64,000 nt of DNA from Typhlomys cinereus. Its lineage: Eukaryota; Chordata; Mammalia; Rodentia; Platacanthomyidae. Positions 32,158 to 43,327 of this stretch are shown piece by piece (within the stretch, counting starts at the first letter, position 1; each line of letters opens with the position of its first letter). The notes below the pieces were generated by a model, which saw only the letters and a list, made by a program, of their open reading frames with translations, did not search any database and was not told the DNA's origin. Location of the stretch: contig JALPQD010000005.1 in the NCBI GenBank assembly GCA_023101885.1, positions 3,739,020-3,803,019 on the forward strand, written 5' to 3'. The position numbers were made by a program, and so were the translations under genes.

Positions 32158-33147
32158 CTGTGGAGGAGAAGAGAAGGTCAGAGAAAACTCAAGCTGTGCA
32201 GAGAACAGAAAACAAACACAAGAATGACAGCTGACCACGCCCACTTCATGCCCTTGGGATTTACCCTTCCCCCAAAGAAAACATGTTCATTCCCATGCCT
32301 AGTCTAGAGCAGTCTAGAACATTGCAGAGCCTGAGCTGGCTCTGCCCTGTGCTTCTAGGGGTAATTCTAAACCATTATATGGTTTAGACTGAAGGACGGG
32401 GACACTTGGAACAGGAAAATAGGTCTTGGGCAGTGAATAATACAATCCTGTCCTAAAAAACAGAAGTCTTCAGCCACAGGGCATAAAGGTCTCTGAGTCA
32501 CTCTCAAAGTGAGGGTGGATTAACCAGAGAAAGAGGTACAAGGAAAGGAGACAAAGACTGAGATAAGCTACTCAGAAAGAGTCCAGAAAGGGGCACTGGG
32601 GGGAAAACACTTTATGGTCTCACGTAAAGTTTCTTCTAAAAGGAATAAAGAACAATGTCACATCCTACTGCTGTTTGCTATACACGCTTTCCCTGAGCCC
32701 CACACCTCATCACTGGTCACGAGGGGCGAATGGAGAAGCAGGGTGGGCAGATGTGCCCCTAGGAGCCTTAGGACTAACCCAGCTGCCCTCTAAGGAGGGC
32801 ACCAAAGCTGTCATCAAATGAGTTTGGAATCTAAAGCCCTGGGCGTAAGTGCTGAGTGACTCTGGTATTTTACTAGTTCACACCTCCGTTTCCTCAGTTG
32901 CACGATGAGGGTACTTGTGCCCACTCTGAAGGCTTGTTCTAAGGCTTAAAACCTGGCATGCATAAAGCACGCAGCTCAGCGCTCCACAGCCAGGCCCAGC
33001 TGTGCCCACCCCGTCCCCTCCAGGCTTCCGACTTGGAGCCCTTAGGTCACTGTGAAGCAAGGCCAGTTCTTCAAAGCAGGAACAGCCCAAGGGGAACCAA
33101 CCGGTGTCACGCTGCCACCCTTCTCCCACAAACTCCCACAGACCTAC
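32158..33147 (-). other. Bcar3: Bcar3 intron
   Basis: This is about 1 kb of largely unique sequence. No SINE or exon-like segment is evident. Confidence 0.75.
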
Positions 33148-33251
33148 CGATGGGCAGGTGACTCTCCGACTGGTGGGCTTTGAGGGCTAAGGCCCTCCTG
33201 TCCTGCATGTGATCCAGGCAGGCTGGCTGGCTGCCGCTCTTCTCTTTATTC
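33148..33251 (-). CDS. Bcar3: Bcar3 exon: linker after the SH2 domain
   Basis: After completing Arg (AG|G) the exon encodes NKEKSGSQPACLDHMQDRRA, LALKAHQSESHLPI and one base of a split Gly. This is the BCAR3 linker between the SH2 and Cdc25-like domains. It is hydrophilic and probably unstructured. It covers about residues 219-254 of the short form. The acceptor is GGCTTCAG and the donor GTAGGT. Phases match both neighbours. Confidence 0.93.
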
Positions 33252-34676
33252 CTGAAGCCAGAGACAAAGGGGGGCAGAAGGTGTTATTAAGCAATAAAAC
33301 CTTCAGGCAACGTCATGGAAAGTTAAAAAAGGAAAATTGCTCTGAATGAGCGCTACGCATACCCTAATACTAAAAGAATGTCCACGAGGAGGAGTGACTG
33401 ACCGGGGATGAATAAAGGACTGTGTGGGGTGCCCCATCCCGTGTCCCCAGGGGCACAGGAGCTAAGTCCTACGATGCCTTCCATCCTGTTGAACCCAGCC
33501 GGGGAAATGGCTTATGATCCTCTTGGGAAAATCTGAGGAGCTGGAATGTGTACTTTCAAGAGAGCCTAAAATTACTTTCAGGCCCTGGGGTTGGGGGAGG
33601 ACTTGTTTAACTAGAGTTTTCCACAATGCTTCAGTGTCAGCTGGAAGGAAGCTGGGGGCACTTTCCATTTCAGTGCATAGCTCAGCACCCCTGACTCATC
33701 TGTGGCCCCGGGACGGGTCACGCCTATCTTCCTGGCTGGGCAGGGAGTGTCCACGGAGAGCCTCCGGTGGCTGGGTTAGAACAGCGAAGTGGCCCGTGTG
33801 GCGAGGAGGAGGAGGCACAGGGCACAACCAGCCAGGGGAAAATGTGTGGTAACTCATTACACACTCGCCGTCACTCCCCGTTCTTTCCGATTCCAATCGG
33901 AAGTTTCTCGAATCCGCACCGAGTCCTAATCTTGAAACAATCTCTTGTTAGAGGAAAAGGTACGGCATGGCCAGGTTGCAGTGAACTTTAACAAGCTTTC
34001 CTTGAATCGTAAAACATTACAGCCTACACAGGCAAAGGTTTTTTTCTTCACTACCTGTGGGGGATGGGGAACTCCGTAAATTCCCAGCAATCCATCAGAG
34101 ACAAAGTGAGAGACAGAGAGCAAATTCCAAAAGGAAATGATATCTGAGAGGTGTATTTAAGCTGTGTTCTCTGAGATCAACCAGTCAGACTCCAGAGGCT
34201 CAGGGCAGCTGGGCAAAGGGAATACACTGACTGAGACCACGCCCCTTGCCCCAGGCTCCTGGCTGCCAGCCAACCTACAGGCTCGGACATCAGGACCCGT
34301 GGCACTGGGCCGAGGCTGACGTGGAGAAGCCACTGAAGGGCAGCAGGGCAGGATAACAGGCCGCTCCGGGCTTTGCTTACACTCCGTCCACCTGGAGTTT
34401 CTAGGCTGCTGCTGTGGGGAGCTGTAATGGAGGCTTTGCATTCCAGAGAACAGCAGCTCTGAACACCCAGCCTTGCCCCCCTGCCTGCGGCCGCCCTGAG
34501 TCTGACCTTCGCTACCCCTGCAGATAATAATAACTATTAGGATCGTTAGCACTTACTTAGCACTTTCTATAAGTGCTCTGTGTGTCTTATACCACTTAAC
34601 CCTCCTCACAAAGCTGTACTCCTCCAGGAGAAAGTAGAGGCAGGAAGACATTTGTCCTGGGTTGCACAGCTAACCA

Positions 34677-34736
34677 GCATGCAACCGCATGCAGCTGCAT
34701 GGAGCCGCATAGAGCCGCATGCAGCCGCATGGAGCC
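34677..34736. repeat. 10-bp minisatellite, six units
   Basis: Six consecutive 10-mers match GCATGSAGCC with one or two changes each (units start at 34677, 34687, 34697, 34707, 34717 and 34727). Three of the units contain the palindrome GCATGC. Confidence 0.9.
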
Positions 34737-35699
34737 GGCAAGAAACCCACATGTCGCCTGCAGGGAGCCACAGGTCAGCAGCCAGATGCTGACTAACATG
34801 TCCTTCAGAAACCAGCTATAATTTGTGTTACGCAGAGAGTCCTGTATTTTGCAAGAAAATTTTTTGCAGATAGAAATTACAGTTATGACAGAAAACCAGA
34901 GAGTAAATGCGTTGGCTTATGCACGGGAGCTGAGACGCGGGAGCCGCTGGAGCGGAGGATGTTCGGCTCTACAGCTCGGCCTCGGTCCTCCCTCCTGGCA
35001 AGTTAGACCCGAGGGTCTCAGCTCTGTGAGAGACAACAGGTCCTACGCAAATACAAGGTGCCTCCGGGGGTCTTTTTCTTCCCTGTTCTCTGAACTCTTC
35101 GTTCCTCAAGGCTCAAACTACAGCCTCGACAATCTACACACCTCCCAGCCTTCAGATCGCATCTGTTCTTTCAAAGCCATCTGCCCTTTCCATAGACATT
35201 CATGTCCAGGCCAGGTCGCCAGCCCTGACCCCCTGTCGGATCCCGGCCTTGCTGGCCATTAGCGCTCTGCAGGTCCACAGTCCCTGCTCAGATAAAATGA
35301 CATTTTCTTCCACCGCACATCCCTTTCCACCTTGGTCACTGGATGGTCTCCTAGGTAACCTTCCCTAGCTCCCCTCTTCCCCAGTGTGCAGATCTAGCAT
35401 CCCCGGCTCTCTCCTCTACCTGGACCCTGTTCTCCCTGTTTCCCGTGTCTACAGCTACCCAGTTCTGTCTTCGGAACATGCTGTTCACCAATGCCTCGCT
35501 TTTGCAGCCCCTTAGCCTGACATGACCTCCACCATCTGGGTAGAGTTTGTTCCCTACACTAACCCCTCCCTCATACGGCCCGTCCGCTCTAGCCTAATCA
35601 GGTTTCCCTTCTCCCTGACTCCCACTAACATGCACCCCATACCCTTCACTCGGAACCTCTTCTCCCTTACATCTCCTTAGCACCACCTCCCCAACTCAA

Positions 35700-35815
35700 T
35701 TCTCTTTTTTTCCCCCTAAATCTAGCCTTGCCTTGAATTTGTGGTGGTTCTCCTGCCTCCCGAGAGCTGGATCGCAGGCTTGCAGCCGCTGCGCCCAGCG
35801 CCACCATGCAATTCA
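35700..35815 (-). mobile_element. B1-like SINE fragment, antisense
   Basis: TTCTCCTGCCTCCCGAGAGC, then GATCGCAGGCTTGCAGCCGC and GCCCAGCGCCACC, are the complement of the B1 5' half. Confidence 0.6.
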
Positions 35816-35889
35816 CCTGACTGTGAACTGATTGTACATACCTAGTGACAGTGGTCCACTAACAGTGGGCGTTTGTAGTAGCCTCTTTT

Positions 35890-36118
35890 TAAAAAATTCT
35901 ATTGGTGTGTATATGTATGTATGTATGTATGTGAGGAGAGAGAGAGAGACAGAGACAGAAAGAGAGAGAAAAACACATGCATGCCACGGCACGTGGATGG
36001 AGATTAGGACAATTCTTAGAAGTCATAGCTCCTTCCACCATGTGGGTTTCTGGAGATGGAACTCGGGTGGCCAGGTTTGCGGGCAGATCTCTTACCTGCT
36101 GAGCCCTGTAACAGCATC
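35890..36118 (-). mobile_element. B3-like SINE with GTAT and GAGA simple repeats, antisense
   Basis: The body contains CACCATGTGGGTTTCTGGAG and the head complement ACCTGCTGAGCC lies at the right. The tail is (GTAT)n and (GAGA)n at 35907-35970. Confidence 0.65.
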
Positions 36119-36183
36119 TCTTATTGGTTCTCTGTTTTTCCCAGCCCGAGTCCGGCTCCCACCCCCCTCCTAGGCTGACTTAC

Positions 36184-36626
36184 CTCAGGAGGTTGCCCCT
36201 GGGCAAGCTCTGCTCTGGGGCCCGGAGGCCACCTGCGGCGAGGCTCAGCCTCTTGGCCACGTCCGGCCTTCCCTCGGTGAGGCCGCCTCCCTGGCCGCGG
36301 CCCGGCGAGGTGCCGTAGCGCTCCTCCAGGCACCGCAGCGGCACCGTCCTGTTGATGGGCTGGAAGATGATGGCGCCGCTCTGCTGGGAGATGGGCCGCC
36401 GGTTGCCCACGTAGCAGCGCACCAGGCCAGGGATGGAGTCGAAGCTCTCCATCTCGAACTGGTACTGCACGCGGCTGTAGGCCTCGCTGAGCCGCAGCAC
36501 CGTCCGGTTGATCTTGAAGTGCTGAGCAACATTCTTCCACTGACAGGTCAGGACGAAACTGCCAGGGCTGGACAAGGAGTCGCGGACCAGGAAGTCCCCG
36601 TCGCGCTGTACGAGGTTCTCAGACAC
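36184..36626 (-). CDS. Bcar3: Bcar3 exon: SH2 domain with FLVR motif
   Basis: The exon begins VSENLVQRDGDFLVRDSLSS, the SH2 phosphotyrosine pocket; the FLVR arginine is about residue 86 of the short form. It continues with SFVLTCQWKNVAQHFKINRT, then DSIPGLVRCYVGNRRPISQQ and SGAIIFQPINRTVPLRCLEE, the rest of the SH2 fold typical of BCAR3/SH2D3C, and ends in a Gly/Arg-rich linker (PGRGQGGGLTEGRPDVAKRL ... LPRGNLL). The pocket arginine and core hydrophobics are intact. The exon starts in phase 0 and is GC-rich, which creates long shadow frames on the other frames. The acceptor is TGTGCATAG and the donor GTAAGT. Confidence 0.96.
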
Positions 36627-36979
36627 CTATGCACAGCACAAGTGGGAGGAAAGCAGATAAGGCAACTTACATCCTGCTGGGAGCTGAGGACCAGCGGAAG
36701 ATGCTCTCTCTCTCTCCCTCTCTCTCTGTAGATTAAGCATAATGTTAAGGACTGTTCTGCAGGCGCTGTCCTACACGGTCTCCCACTGGCCTTGAGCTAA
36801 GTGGGCTTGGCCGCTGGTCCAGGAAGCCCCCGGGGAATCAGCTTGTTTCTGGCTCCACGGTGCTGGATCACAAGGGCTTGCCCCCGCCCACTGTTCTGGG
36901 GATTGAACTCAGTACTGGCTGAGCTGTCTCCCTGGGTCTTTCGTCAGTTCTTCGGTATGTCACACTCAGGAACTATTTA

Positions 36980-37108
36980 CTAGCTGGGCGTGGCAGTGCA
37001 CAGGTAGATCCCAAGACTCAGGAGGCTGAAGAGGAGGATTGAGAGTTCTAGGCCAGCCCAGACTACATAATGAGTTTCAGGGCAGCCCTATCACAAACAA
37101 GCAGAAAC
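36980..37108 (+). mobile_element. B1 SINE, sense
   Basis: TAGCTGGGCGTGGCAGTGCA, GACTCAGGAGGCTGAAGAGG and TCTAGGCCAGCCCAGACTAC follow the rodent B1 (7SL-derived) consensus pattern, ending in an A-rich tail. Confidence 0.8.
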
Positions 37109-37129
37109 CAAACCAAACAAACAAAAAAA

Positions 37130-37320
37130 CAAGGGCTGGCCAGATGTTTCAGCGGAACTTGCCACTAAGCCCGGTGACTTGAGTTTGTTTTCCTGAAACC
37201 CCGCGGTAGAAAGAGGGATCTGACCCCTGACAGTTGTCCTCTGACCTATGCACGCCTGCTGTTGGCATCTGTGCCCCCACACACAATGATACATAAACAG
37301 GTGAAAGTAAAACAAAGTAA
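37130..37320 (+). mobile_element. B3-like SINE, sense
   Basis: It starts AAGGGCTGGCCAGATGTTTC, has the region GACTTGAGTTTGTTTTCCTG where the B box would lie, contains GTTGTCCTCTGACCTATGCA and ends ATACATAAACAGGTGAAAG. Confidence 0.6.
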
Positions 37321-37943
37321 AAAGCCTAAACTATGGACACAGCGTCATTGCAGGTGCCACACATGGAGCTGGCCGCCAAGCACACACCCTCAGGGGCTAG
37401 ATGCTAGAGGAGCACTGTGATGGCAGGATGACAGCCTCAGGTGCCATGTCAGAGGTCCGTAAAGCTAAGGAAAAGAAAACTGGAAAGGGAGATGCTCCGG
37501 CAGGCTGGCCTTTAAGCAAGAGTAGTCAGGGACCTGTCATAGAAGCTGACAGCGGAGACTTGAAGAACACAAAACCACAGAAAGTGAGAACTGTAACTGT
37601 AAGTGTCTGGTGGGTCTGATTTTCCCTTTCAATCACGGAAGGAAGAACAGGCCTGCTTTTGTCCCTAGATGTCCTTCTCTGAGCCCTCTCCTTAGATACC
37701 TCTCCAGAGGCAGAGGGATCCGCAGGCAGACCCGCGTGGCATGAGAGACATGCTCAGAGGCTGCAAAAGAAATAACATCAAACGGCTCTCTCTCATCTCA
37801 CAAAATTATTATGAAGACGACATATTTGTATATGCAACTTATCCGCAGCACTACACAGTACCAGAAGCACGGTGGATACTCAAAGTGCTATTACATAAAG
37901 AGTGATTGAAACCTTCTCAAGGGTAAAGTGGTGGCTTCTTCTT

Positions 37944-38229
37944 TTTTTTTTTTTAAAGATTTATTTATTTACTGAGTGTGTCTGTGTGTGTGTATGTGAG
38001 TCTGTGTGTCTGTGTGTATCAGAGGGTGCTATGTGTGCCTGTGGAAGCCCAGGGCTGAGTTTGAGAATCATCCTGGATTGCTCTACCTCCTCTTTGCTTT
38101 ACTCTGAAGTTTTCCAGGCTCTGCCTTTCCATGATCAGAAAAGTACAGGCCATGTGGGATCTATGCTCTGAACTCAGGACCTTCTGCTTGTGAGGCAGAG
38201 GTTTATCCCCTGAGTTATGTCTCTGGACC
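37944..38229 (-). mobile_element. tRNA-headed SINE, 11-bp target duplication
   Basis: GGCTTCTTCTT lies at 37933-37943 and 38230-38240. Between them lie a poly(T)/GTGTGTC tail at the left, the standard body and the head complement at the right. Confidence 0.88.
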
Positions 38230-39618
38230 GGCTTCTTCTTATCATTGCTATGACACAATGCTGAAAATTACACTCATGGCAAGCGGTGAATCAATTTTAT
38301 GTTCGCGCTGAGATGAAGGATGGTGGTGATCCTCAGCTTCATCAACTTTCGACAATTTTTCTGGGTTATTCCAGTGTTCGAGTCATGATATACTTCTGTT
38401 AGCTCAGAATAGCCTGCTACCATGGTTACCTTAAAGTTACATCTTTGCCTAAAAACTATATTTTCACACAGAAATTCCATCTTTTGGAATCGAGCCCGTG
38501 AAAAGAATGATAGGAATGAACATGGATGTTAGCTTACAGGATATTGGTCAAAGTGCTAGAAGCATCCTGAGAGGCCAATAAATTGTGCTGCGTATGTCCT
38601 GCGTGTGTGCGCATTGGTGTGTGTGTGGGATTTTACAGCCTGAAGAATTCCCAGCGTGTGTCATTAAGTGAAGAAAGTGGTCCACAAGACATACATATGG
38701 TGTGATCGCTACGTGACTGGAAAGGTCGGGGGTACACATCAACATGTTCACAAACGGTTATCTCCATGAGAGCCAGTTAGGGTAAGAATTTAACTTTTTT
38801 GTTATTTGTGTTTTCTACAAACAATTGTAAACTTAAAAGAAAAACAATGTCAGGATACGAGCTATTTCCTTGAGAAATCTGTTACATTAAAAAAATATTT
38901 ACACCTCTTACCTTCTCCCTACCTCTGGGTACCTCTGTACCTCCTACGGTCATGTTATTTTTGGTTAATGATCAGCCAGACTTGGTTTACAATAGAAATC
39001 CATGGGAAATCCTATACTCCAGTTCTATAGACTTAAGTCTATTTTTCCATTTTATGATGTTCATATAAACATTTCTGGTGACATTCACCCAATGGCAATC
39101 AGAGAAGAATATTCTAGGCCGCAGGGCTGTGGTCACTGGGAGAATTACTCTTCTCCCCTATGTTTGGATGACAGGATCCAGCAGGCAAGGGATAGAGAGA
39201 GTGGGTACCTGCTCTCCCCTCTAGAGCAGGGGTGACTTCATCAGTCTGTGACATCTGTCCTGTTGTCGGACAGAAGCCATAGCCTTCGAAGGGGTCCGGC
39301 TTCAAGAGGTTGAAGGGTGTTGCCACTGGCCGAGAGCTCGATTATCTGAACCTCAACCAGCTGCCTTCTTCAGGATGCTGATGCCGCGGCCGTGGCCGCC
39401 TGCCCACGTGTTTGCAGAACGCCAGGAGCACTGTCCTTTCTTGCACATACTCTCTGGATGTGTGGACATGCATTTGGGCTCCTGCCTTTGACTCTCCCAA
39501 GGTCTCTTTAGGGATGTGTCTAGATTAAGCTGCCCTTGCAGTACTGGCACTTGGCTGAACAGTACTCAGCACTAGTCCTATGTGAATGAGACCCAGCAGA
39601 GCCGCCCAGAGCACGTAC

Positions 39619-39747
39619 CTGTCGGGGGATGCGGCCATGATACCAGGCGTGGCTGCGCAGTTCTTCGCTGTTCAATAGCAGTTCTTCTTCCAGCTCCTTC
39701 TTCAGCCTCTCGGGGGTCCTGTCCATGACATGTCTCTCCTTGGAGAA
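39619..39747 (-). CDS. Bcar3: Bcar3 exon: coiled segment and start of SH2
   Basis: The exon encodes FSKERHVMDRTPERLKKELE, EELLLNSEELRSHAWYHGRI and PRQ, 43 codons, phase 0 at both ends. The charged helix KLKKELEEEL-type segment and the SH2 opening WYHGRIPR are hallmarks of the NSP family. It is the first exon shared by long and short isoforms. The acceptor is CTCTGTGTTGCAG and the donor GTACGT. Being phase 0 at its start, it can accept either the long N-terminal exons (not in this window) or the 28-codon exon at 62684. Confidence 0.96.
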
Positions 39748-40172
39748 CTGCAACACAGAGCCCACGGTGACTTTGCCCTGCACGGACTAGGCTAGGCCAT
39801 GCCCCGCCAGCTGCACACCCTGCGGGAACTCTGCCGTGCTCAGTAAGCCGTGTGCCCGAAGCCAGAGTAAGGAAGAGCTGGAGAAGGGTTGTAATCAGCT
39901 GTGACTTTTCACTTCAACTCGCAGGGGGTCTCTGGTAGAGCAATCTATTCATACGGCGGTGAGCCCAGCAGGAAGGGCCAGCAAGACACCTAAGGGCTGG
40001 GGGACACAGCAGGTTTGCCTGCTCTCTTCTTAGGGAAGCGTCCTCACTCGCCACCCTAACTGTCCAGCATGGAGCTGGGAAGGACAGCGATTGACCCTGG
40101 GCCTCCTTGGGGCTAGCAGTGGGTTCGAAACTCTAGTTCAAGAATTAAGTTAGCCTTTGAAAACTTTTAGAG

Positions 40173-40450
40173 GAGGGGGCTGGAGAGATGTTAAGACTCT
40201 GCCTTGAAAGGAGAAGGTCCTGAGATCAGATCCCAAGTCCCTTGTAAAAAACTGAAAGGCAGAAACGGCTGCAGCCTGCATTTCTGGCCCTGGTGAGTGG
40301 AGCCTGGGAAATCCCAGAACAATGCAAAAAGGAGGTAGAAACAATCCAGAATGATTCCCGAAAACACCTGTTGGGCCTCCACAGGGTGGAGATACACACA
40401 CACACGCACACACACGCACACTCACATGAAATAAATGAATAAATAAAAAC
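40173..40450 (+). mobile_element. tRNA-headed SINE, first of two at one target site
   Basis: It starts GAGGGGGCTGGAGAGATG with a partly deleted A box and ends in AATAAATGAATAAATAAAAA. AACTTTTAGAG lies before it (40162-40172) and after it (40451-40461). Confidence 0.88.
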
Positions 40451-40461
40451 AACTTTTAGAG

Positions 40462-40667
40462 TGACCAGAGAGATGGCTCAAGGGTTAAGACTCTGCCTCA
40501 CAAGCAGAAGGTCCTGAGTTCAGATTCCAGGTCCCACATAAGGAGGAAACAGTCTTGGTGGGCAGAATCTGGGAAATCCCGGATTGAAGCAAGAAGAAGG
40601 TAGAAGCAATCCAGGATGATTCCCGAAGTCACCTTTGCTCCTTCACGGGCACACACAGTGTGCTCTG

Positions 40668-40700
<33 letters not shown>

Positions 40701-40718
40701 GTAAATTAAAAAAAAAAA
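40462..40718 (+). mobile_element. tRNA-headed SINE, second of two at one target site
   Basis: It starts TGACCAGAGAGATGGCTCAA, has A and B boxes (TGGCTCAAGGGTTAAG, GAGTTCAGATTCC), and ends (CA)n AAGTAAATTAAAA. The direct repeat AACTTTTAGAG precedes it (40451-40461) and AACTTCTAGAG follows (40719-40729). Confidence 0.88.
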
Positions 40719-40800
40719 AACTTCTAGAGCACTTGGACAGAGCAATATTATTTCTCTTCAATCTAATAATAGGTGTTTGAGTTATACGCATTATTTATTT

Positions 40801-40872
40801 TTATCTCTCTATCTCTCTATCTCTCTCTCTATCTATCTATCTATCTCTCTCTCTATCTATCTATCTATCTAT
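40801..40872. repeat. (TCTA)n/(TC)n microsatellite
   Basis: TCTC and TATC tetranucleotide runs continue for about 70 bases and abut the B1 element at 40873. Confidence 0.9.
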
Positions 40873-40995
40873 TTTTGAGACAGGATCTTGCTATTTATGT
40901 AGCCCAGACTGGGCCTGTGAGCAATCTATGTGTCTTAGCTTCTTGGAACCTGGCTCTATAGGTGGGCACCACCATACTTGCACAATGTTTTTTGC
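40873..40995 (-). mobile_element. B1 SINE, antisense
   Basis: It begins TTTTTGAGACAGGATCTTGC and continues ATGTAGCCCAGACTGGGC to GTGGGCACCACCATACTTGC, the complement of B1. The (TCTA)n tract abuts its left end, where the B1 A-tail would lie. Confidence 0.78.
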
Positions 40996-41324
40996 TAATT
41001 TTTCTAACACACTACTTCATTTTTAGGGCAGACTGGAAATAGCAACGCAGAGTGAGGGTGACAGGCTGATCCTTCACCTGCGACAGCTAGAGCGTGCTGC
41101 ACAGCAACCGCGGCAGAAGGGAGAGGGATGCTGGACCCACTTCTTTCCAGATTCCCCACAAAGCCAGGACTGGGGACTCTCTGACAGAAGGAAAAAGCCA
41201 TGTTTTCCCAAGTTTTCCAGGTCGCCCTCCAAATGCCTCTAAGAGTCACATTCTCTCCACACTGCTTTGTATCTCCACAAGGAAAAAGTCCCAAATCCTT
41301 CCCCACCAAGAAAAGGAAAATCAG

Positions 41325-41460
41325 GGCCTACGAGGCAGCTCAGAATGTAAAGGTATCTGCATACAAATCTGGAGACCTGAGTTCAATTCCCCAGAGCCCA
41401 CATGGTCAAAGGCAAGAGCTGACTTCTGAAACTGTCCTCCACGCGTGCGCTGTGCCTTCA
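41325..41460 (+). mobile_element. B3-like SINE head fragment, sense
   Basis: GAGGCAGCTCAGAATGTAAA, GAGACCTGAGTTCAATTCCC (B box) and CCCACATGGTCAAAGGCAAG match the B2/B3 pattern. Confidence 0.6.
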
Positions 41461-41609
41461 TTCTTAAGGTTTATGAACGGCTGGACTCGAATCCTCTCAT
41501 CGTTCTGGGTGTGTGATCCTGGATGGAGCTGGCTGACAGCGACTCAGCCCTTCTCCCCTTCCCGTCCCGCCTCTCTTAGGATCTCAGGACAAGCACTCAG
41601 AACTGGTTT

Positions 41610-41755
41610 TGTTCTTTTTGTGAGACAGTCTTACACTGTATCCCAGCTCGCCCTAGAGCTCCCTACACAGCACAGGCTGGCCTTGAAATCACAGTGATCC
41701 TTTTGCTCCGGCCCCCAGCATGCTGGGATTACAGGTGGGAGGCACCATGGCCACG
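41610..41755 (-). mobile_element. B1 SINE, antisense
   Basis: TTTTTGTGAGACAGTCTTAC, GCTGGCCTTGAAATCACAGT and GCATGCTGGGATTACAGGTG are the complement of a B1 body. Confidence 0.8.
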
Positions 41756-42564
41756 GTGGGGGGTGTCTAGTGAATGGAATTTATATCAAAGACGCTTGAA
41801 GCTGACTGTCCCTATACTGTGGGCTTCACACAGCAGTGTCGGACATTAATTATGCTCTGGCACTAATTACGCACAGCTACCTCTGAAGACACAAGTAAGT
41901 AGAGAAGGCGGGCTGATAACCGATGGCTGTTGATCATCTGTCTCGCCTGCCCCCCTCCAGTGTACATTTCTACTGAGCAGAACCCCACAGACCATCAAGG
42001 TTTGATCATATCAGGCTCTTGGTAATAACACAGGAAATAACACCGGGGAACAAGGAGCTCTGTGGCTTTCCTTAGACTTGATGGCGGCTCATCCTTCTCT
42101 CCCAAGTTATCTGAAGCGCTGTCTCACCTGGGTATGGCGGCCTTTGGTAACAGCTGAAGCATTCCTTGCTCTGTCGTTCCTAAGATGCTGACCTGAGTTC
42201 TGGCTTGAGAAAGGCAAATAGCCAGCCCCACCTATTAGGTGTTCTCTCCTTTCTCTCTGAGGCCGGGACACTCAGACCACTGCTCCCCCAACTCATTCCT
42301 CTGTATCTGGTTACAACAGTAAAGTTTCTTTAACGTGTTTCGTACAGAACAGCCTTCTGCTCTGCGCTTTGATATCATACTGTTTTATATTCATTACTAA
42401 AAATATGAATTCATCTGGATCCTTTGTGACTCCTCTTCTAACTCCTTAGAGGAAAATCCAAAACGCTTGCTGTGAGATAGGCTGCTACAGGAGATGGGGT
42501 GGCAGGGAGGCACCCAGAAAAGAGAGAAAACAGAGCTTCCCACACTCCCCAGTAACTTGAGATG

Positions 42565-42712
42565 GGGACCAGGCTTTAAAACACACGCTACAGACTGTAA
42601 TCCCAGGAGGTTCAGGGGTTCAAGGTCACCTTTGACTACACAGGCAGTTAGAAGCCAGCCTGGGTATGTGAGATGCCGTTTTGAAAAATAAACTAACAGA
42701 AACATGTCCATA
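42565..42712 (+). mobile_element. B1 SINE, sense, diverged
   Basis: GACTGTAATCCCAGGAGGTT, GGGGTTCAAGGTCACCTTTG and AGCCAGCCTGGGTATGTGAG follow the B1 order, ending in TTTTGAAAAATAAAC. Confidence 0.65.
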
Positions 42713-43174
42713 AGTGATAAGGGCAGAGCAAAAAGTTAGGATGTTGGGCGCATGGTTGCCTAGGTCGGCATTATGAAAAAGTAAGAGAAAAAGAGGAGGA
42801 TTTGCGGGACATTGGTCCAGAGAGAGGAGGAATTACAAAGGCATCTACATTGCAGGCCAGGGGGGCTGATTCTAATGCATTCAAAAGGACAGGTCTGCGG
42901 CTAAAGAGGAGAGATGAACAGTCACGCAGCGTCGGCTGCCACTGTAGTCAAACCAGGAGGCTACTCATCTGGTTCCATGAAATAAATGGTCTCCACACCG
43001 AGGTCTGAGGCAGCCGGCACAGGGAGCCTGGGGTCAGGGAAAGCCTGGTGCTGCCTGCCCGGCTGCCTACCCAAGATTCTTCAGTCCTCTCAAAAGAGCT
43101 TGCTGCCAAGGTCTCCCCACGGCTTGAGAGTAAGCAACATTTATTTGGAGGGGGAGACGCACGTGTAATTTGAC

Positions 43175-43327
43175 TTCTCTTTGAGATGTGCCTCGTGTAG
43201 CCCAAGCTGACCTCAGTCTTGCTATACAGTCAAGAACGGCCTTGAACTCCTGATACTCTTGCCTTTCCTTCCCTCGATACACCCCCGTACTGGGAACGCA
43301 GTCAGGTATTACCACACCCAGCTTGAC
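43175..43327 (-). mobile_element. B1 SINE, antisense
   Basis: CTTTGAGATGTGCCTCGTGT, GGCCTTGAACTCCTGATACT and ATTACCACACCCAGCTTG are complementary to B1. Confidence 0.75.

Larger units (their letters stand above)
33252..36183 (-). other. Bcar3: Bcar3 intron with a 10-bp minisatellite
   Basis: It contains the minisatellite at 34677-34736, a B1-like fragment (35700-35815) and a B3-like SINE (35890-36118). The stretch 35.05-35.65 kb is pyrimidine-rich on the + strand. No further exon was recognised. Confidence 0.75.
36627..39618 (-). other. Bcar3: Bcar3 intron
   Basis: It contains a B1 (36980-37108), a B3-like SINE (37130-37320) and a tRNA-headed SINE (37944-38229). The part from 38.3 to 39.6 kb is mostly unique AT-rich sequence. 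Confidence 0.75.

Noticed and set aside
36121..36540. Long open frames (139 and 95 codons) overlapping the SH2 exon on the - strand in other frames, and a 64-codon + frame
   Set aside because: They are shadows of the GC-rich exon at 36184-36626; their Ala/Arg-rich composition comes from GC-rich codons read out of frame, and only the SH2 frame is recognisable.
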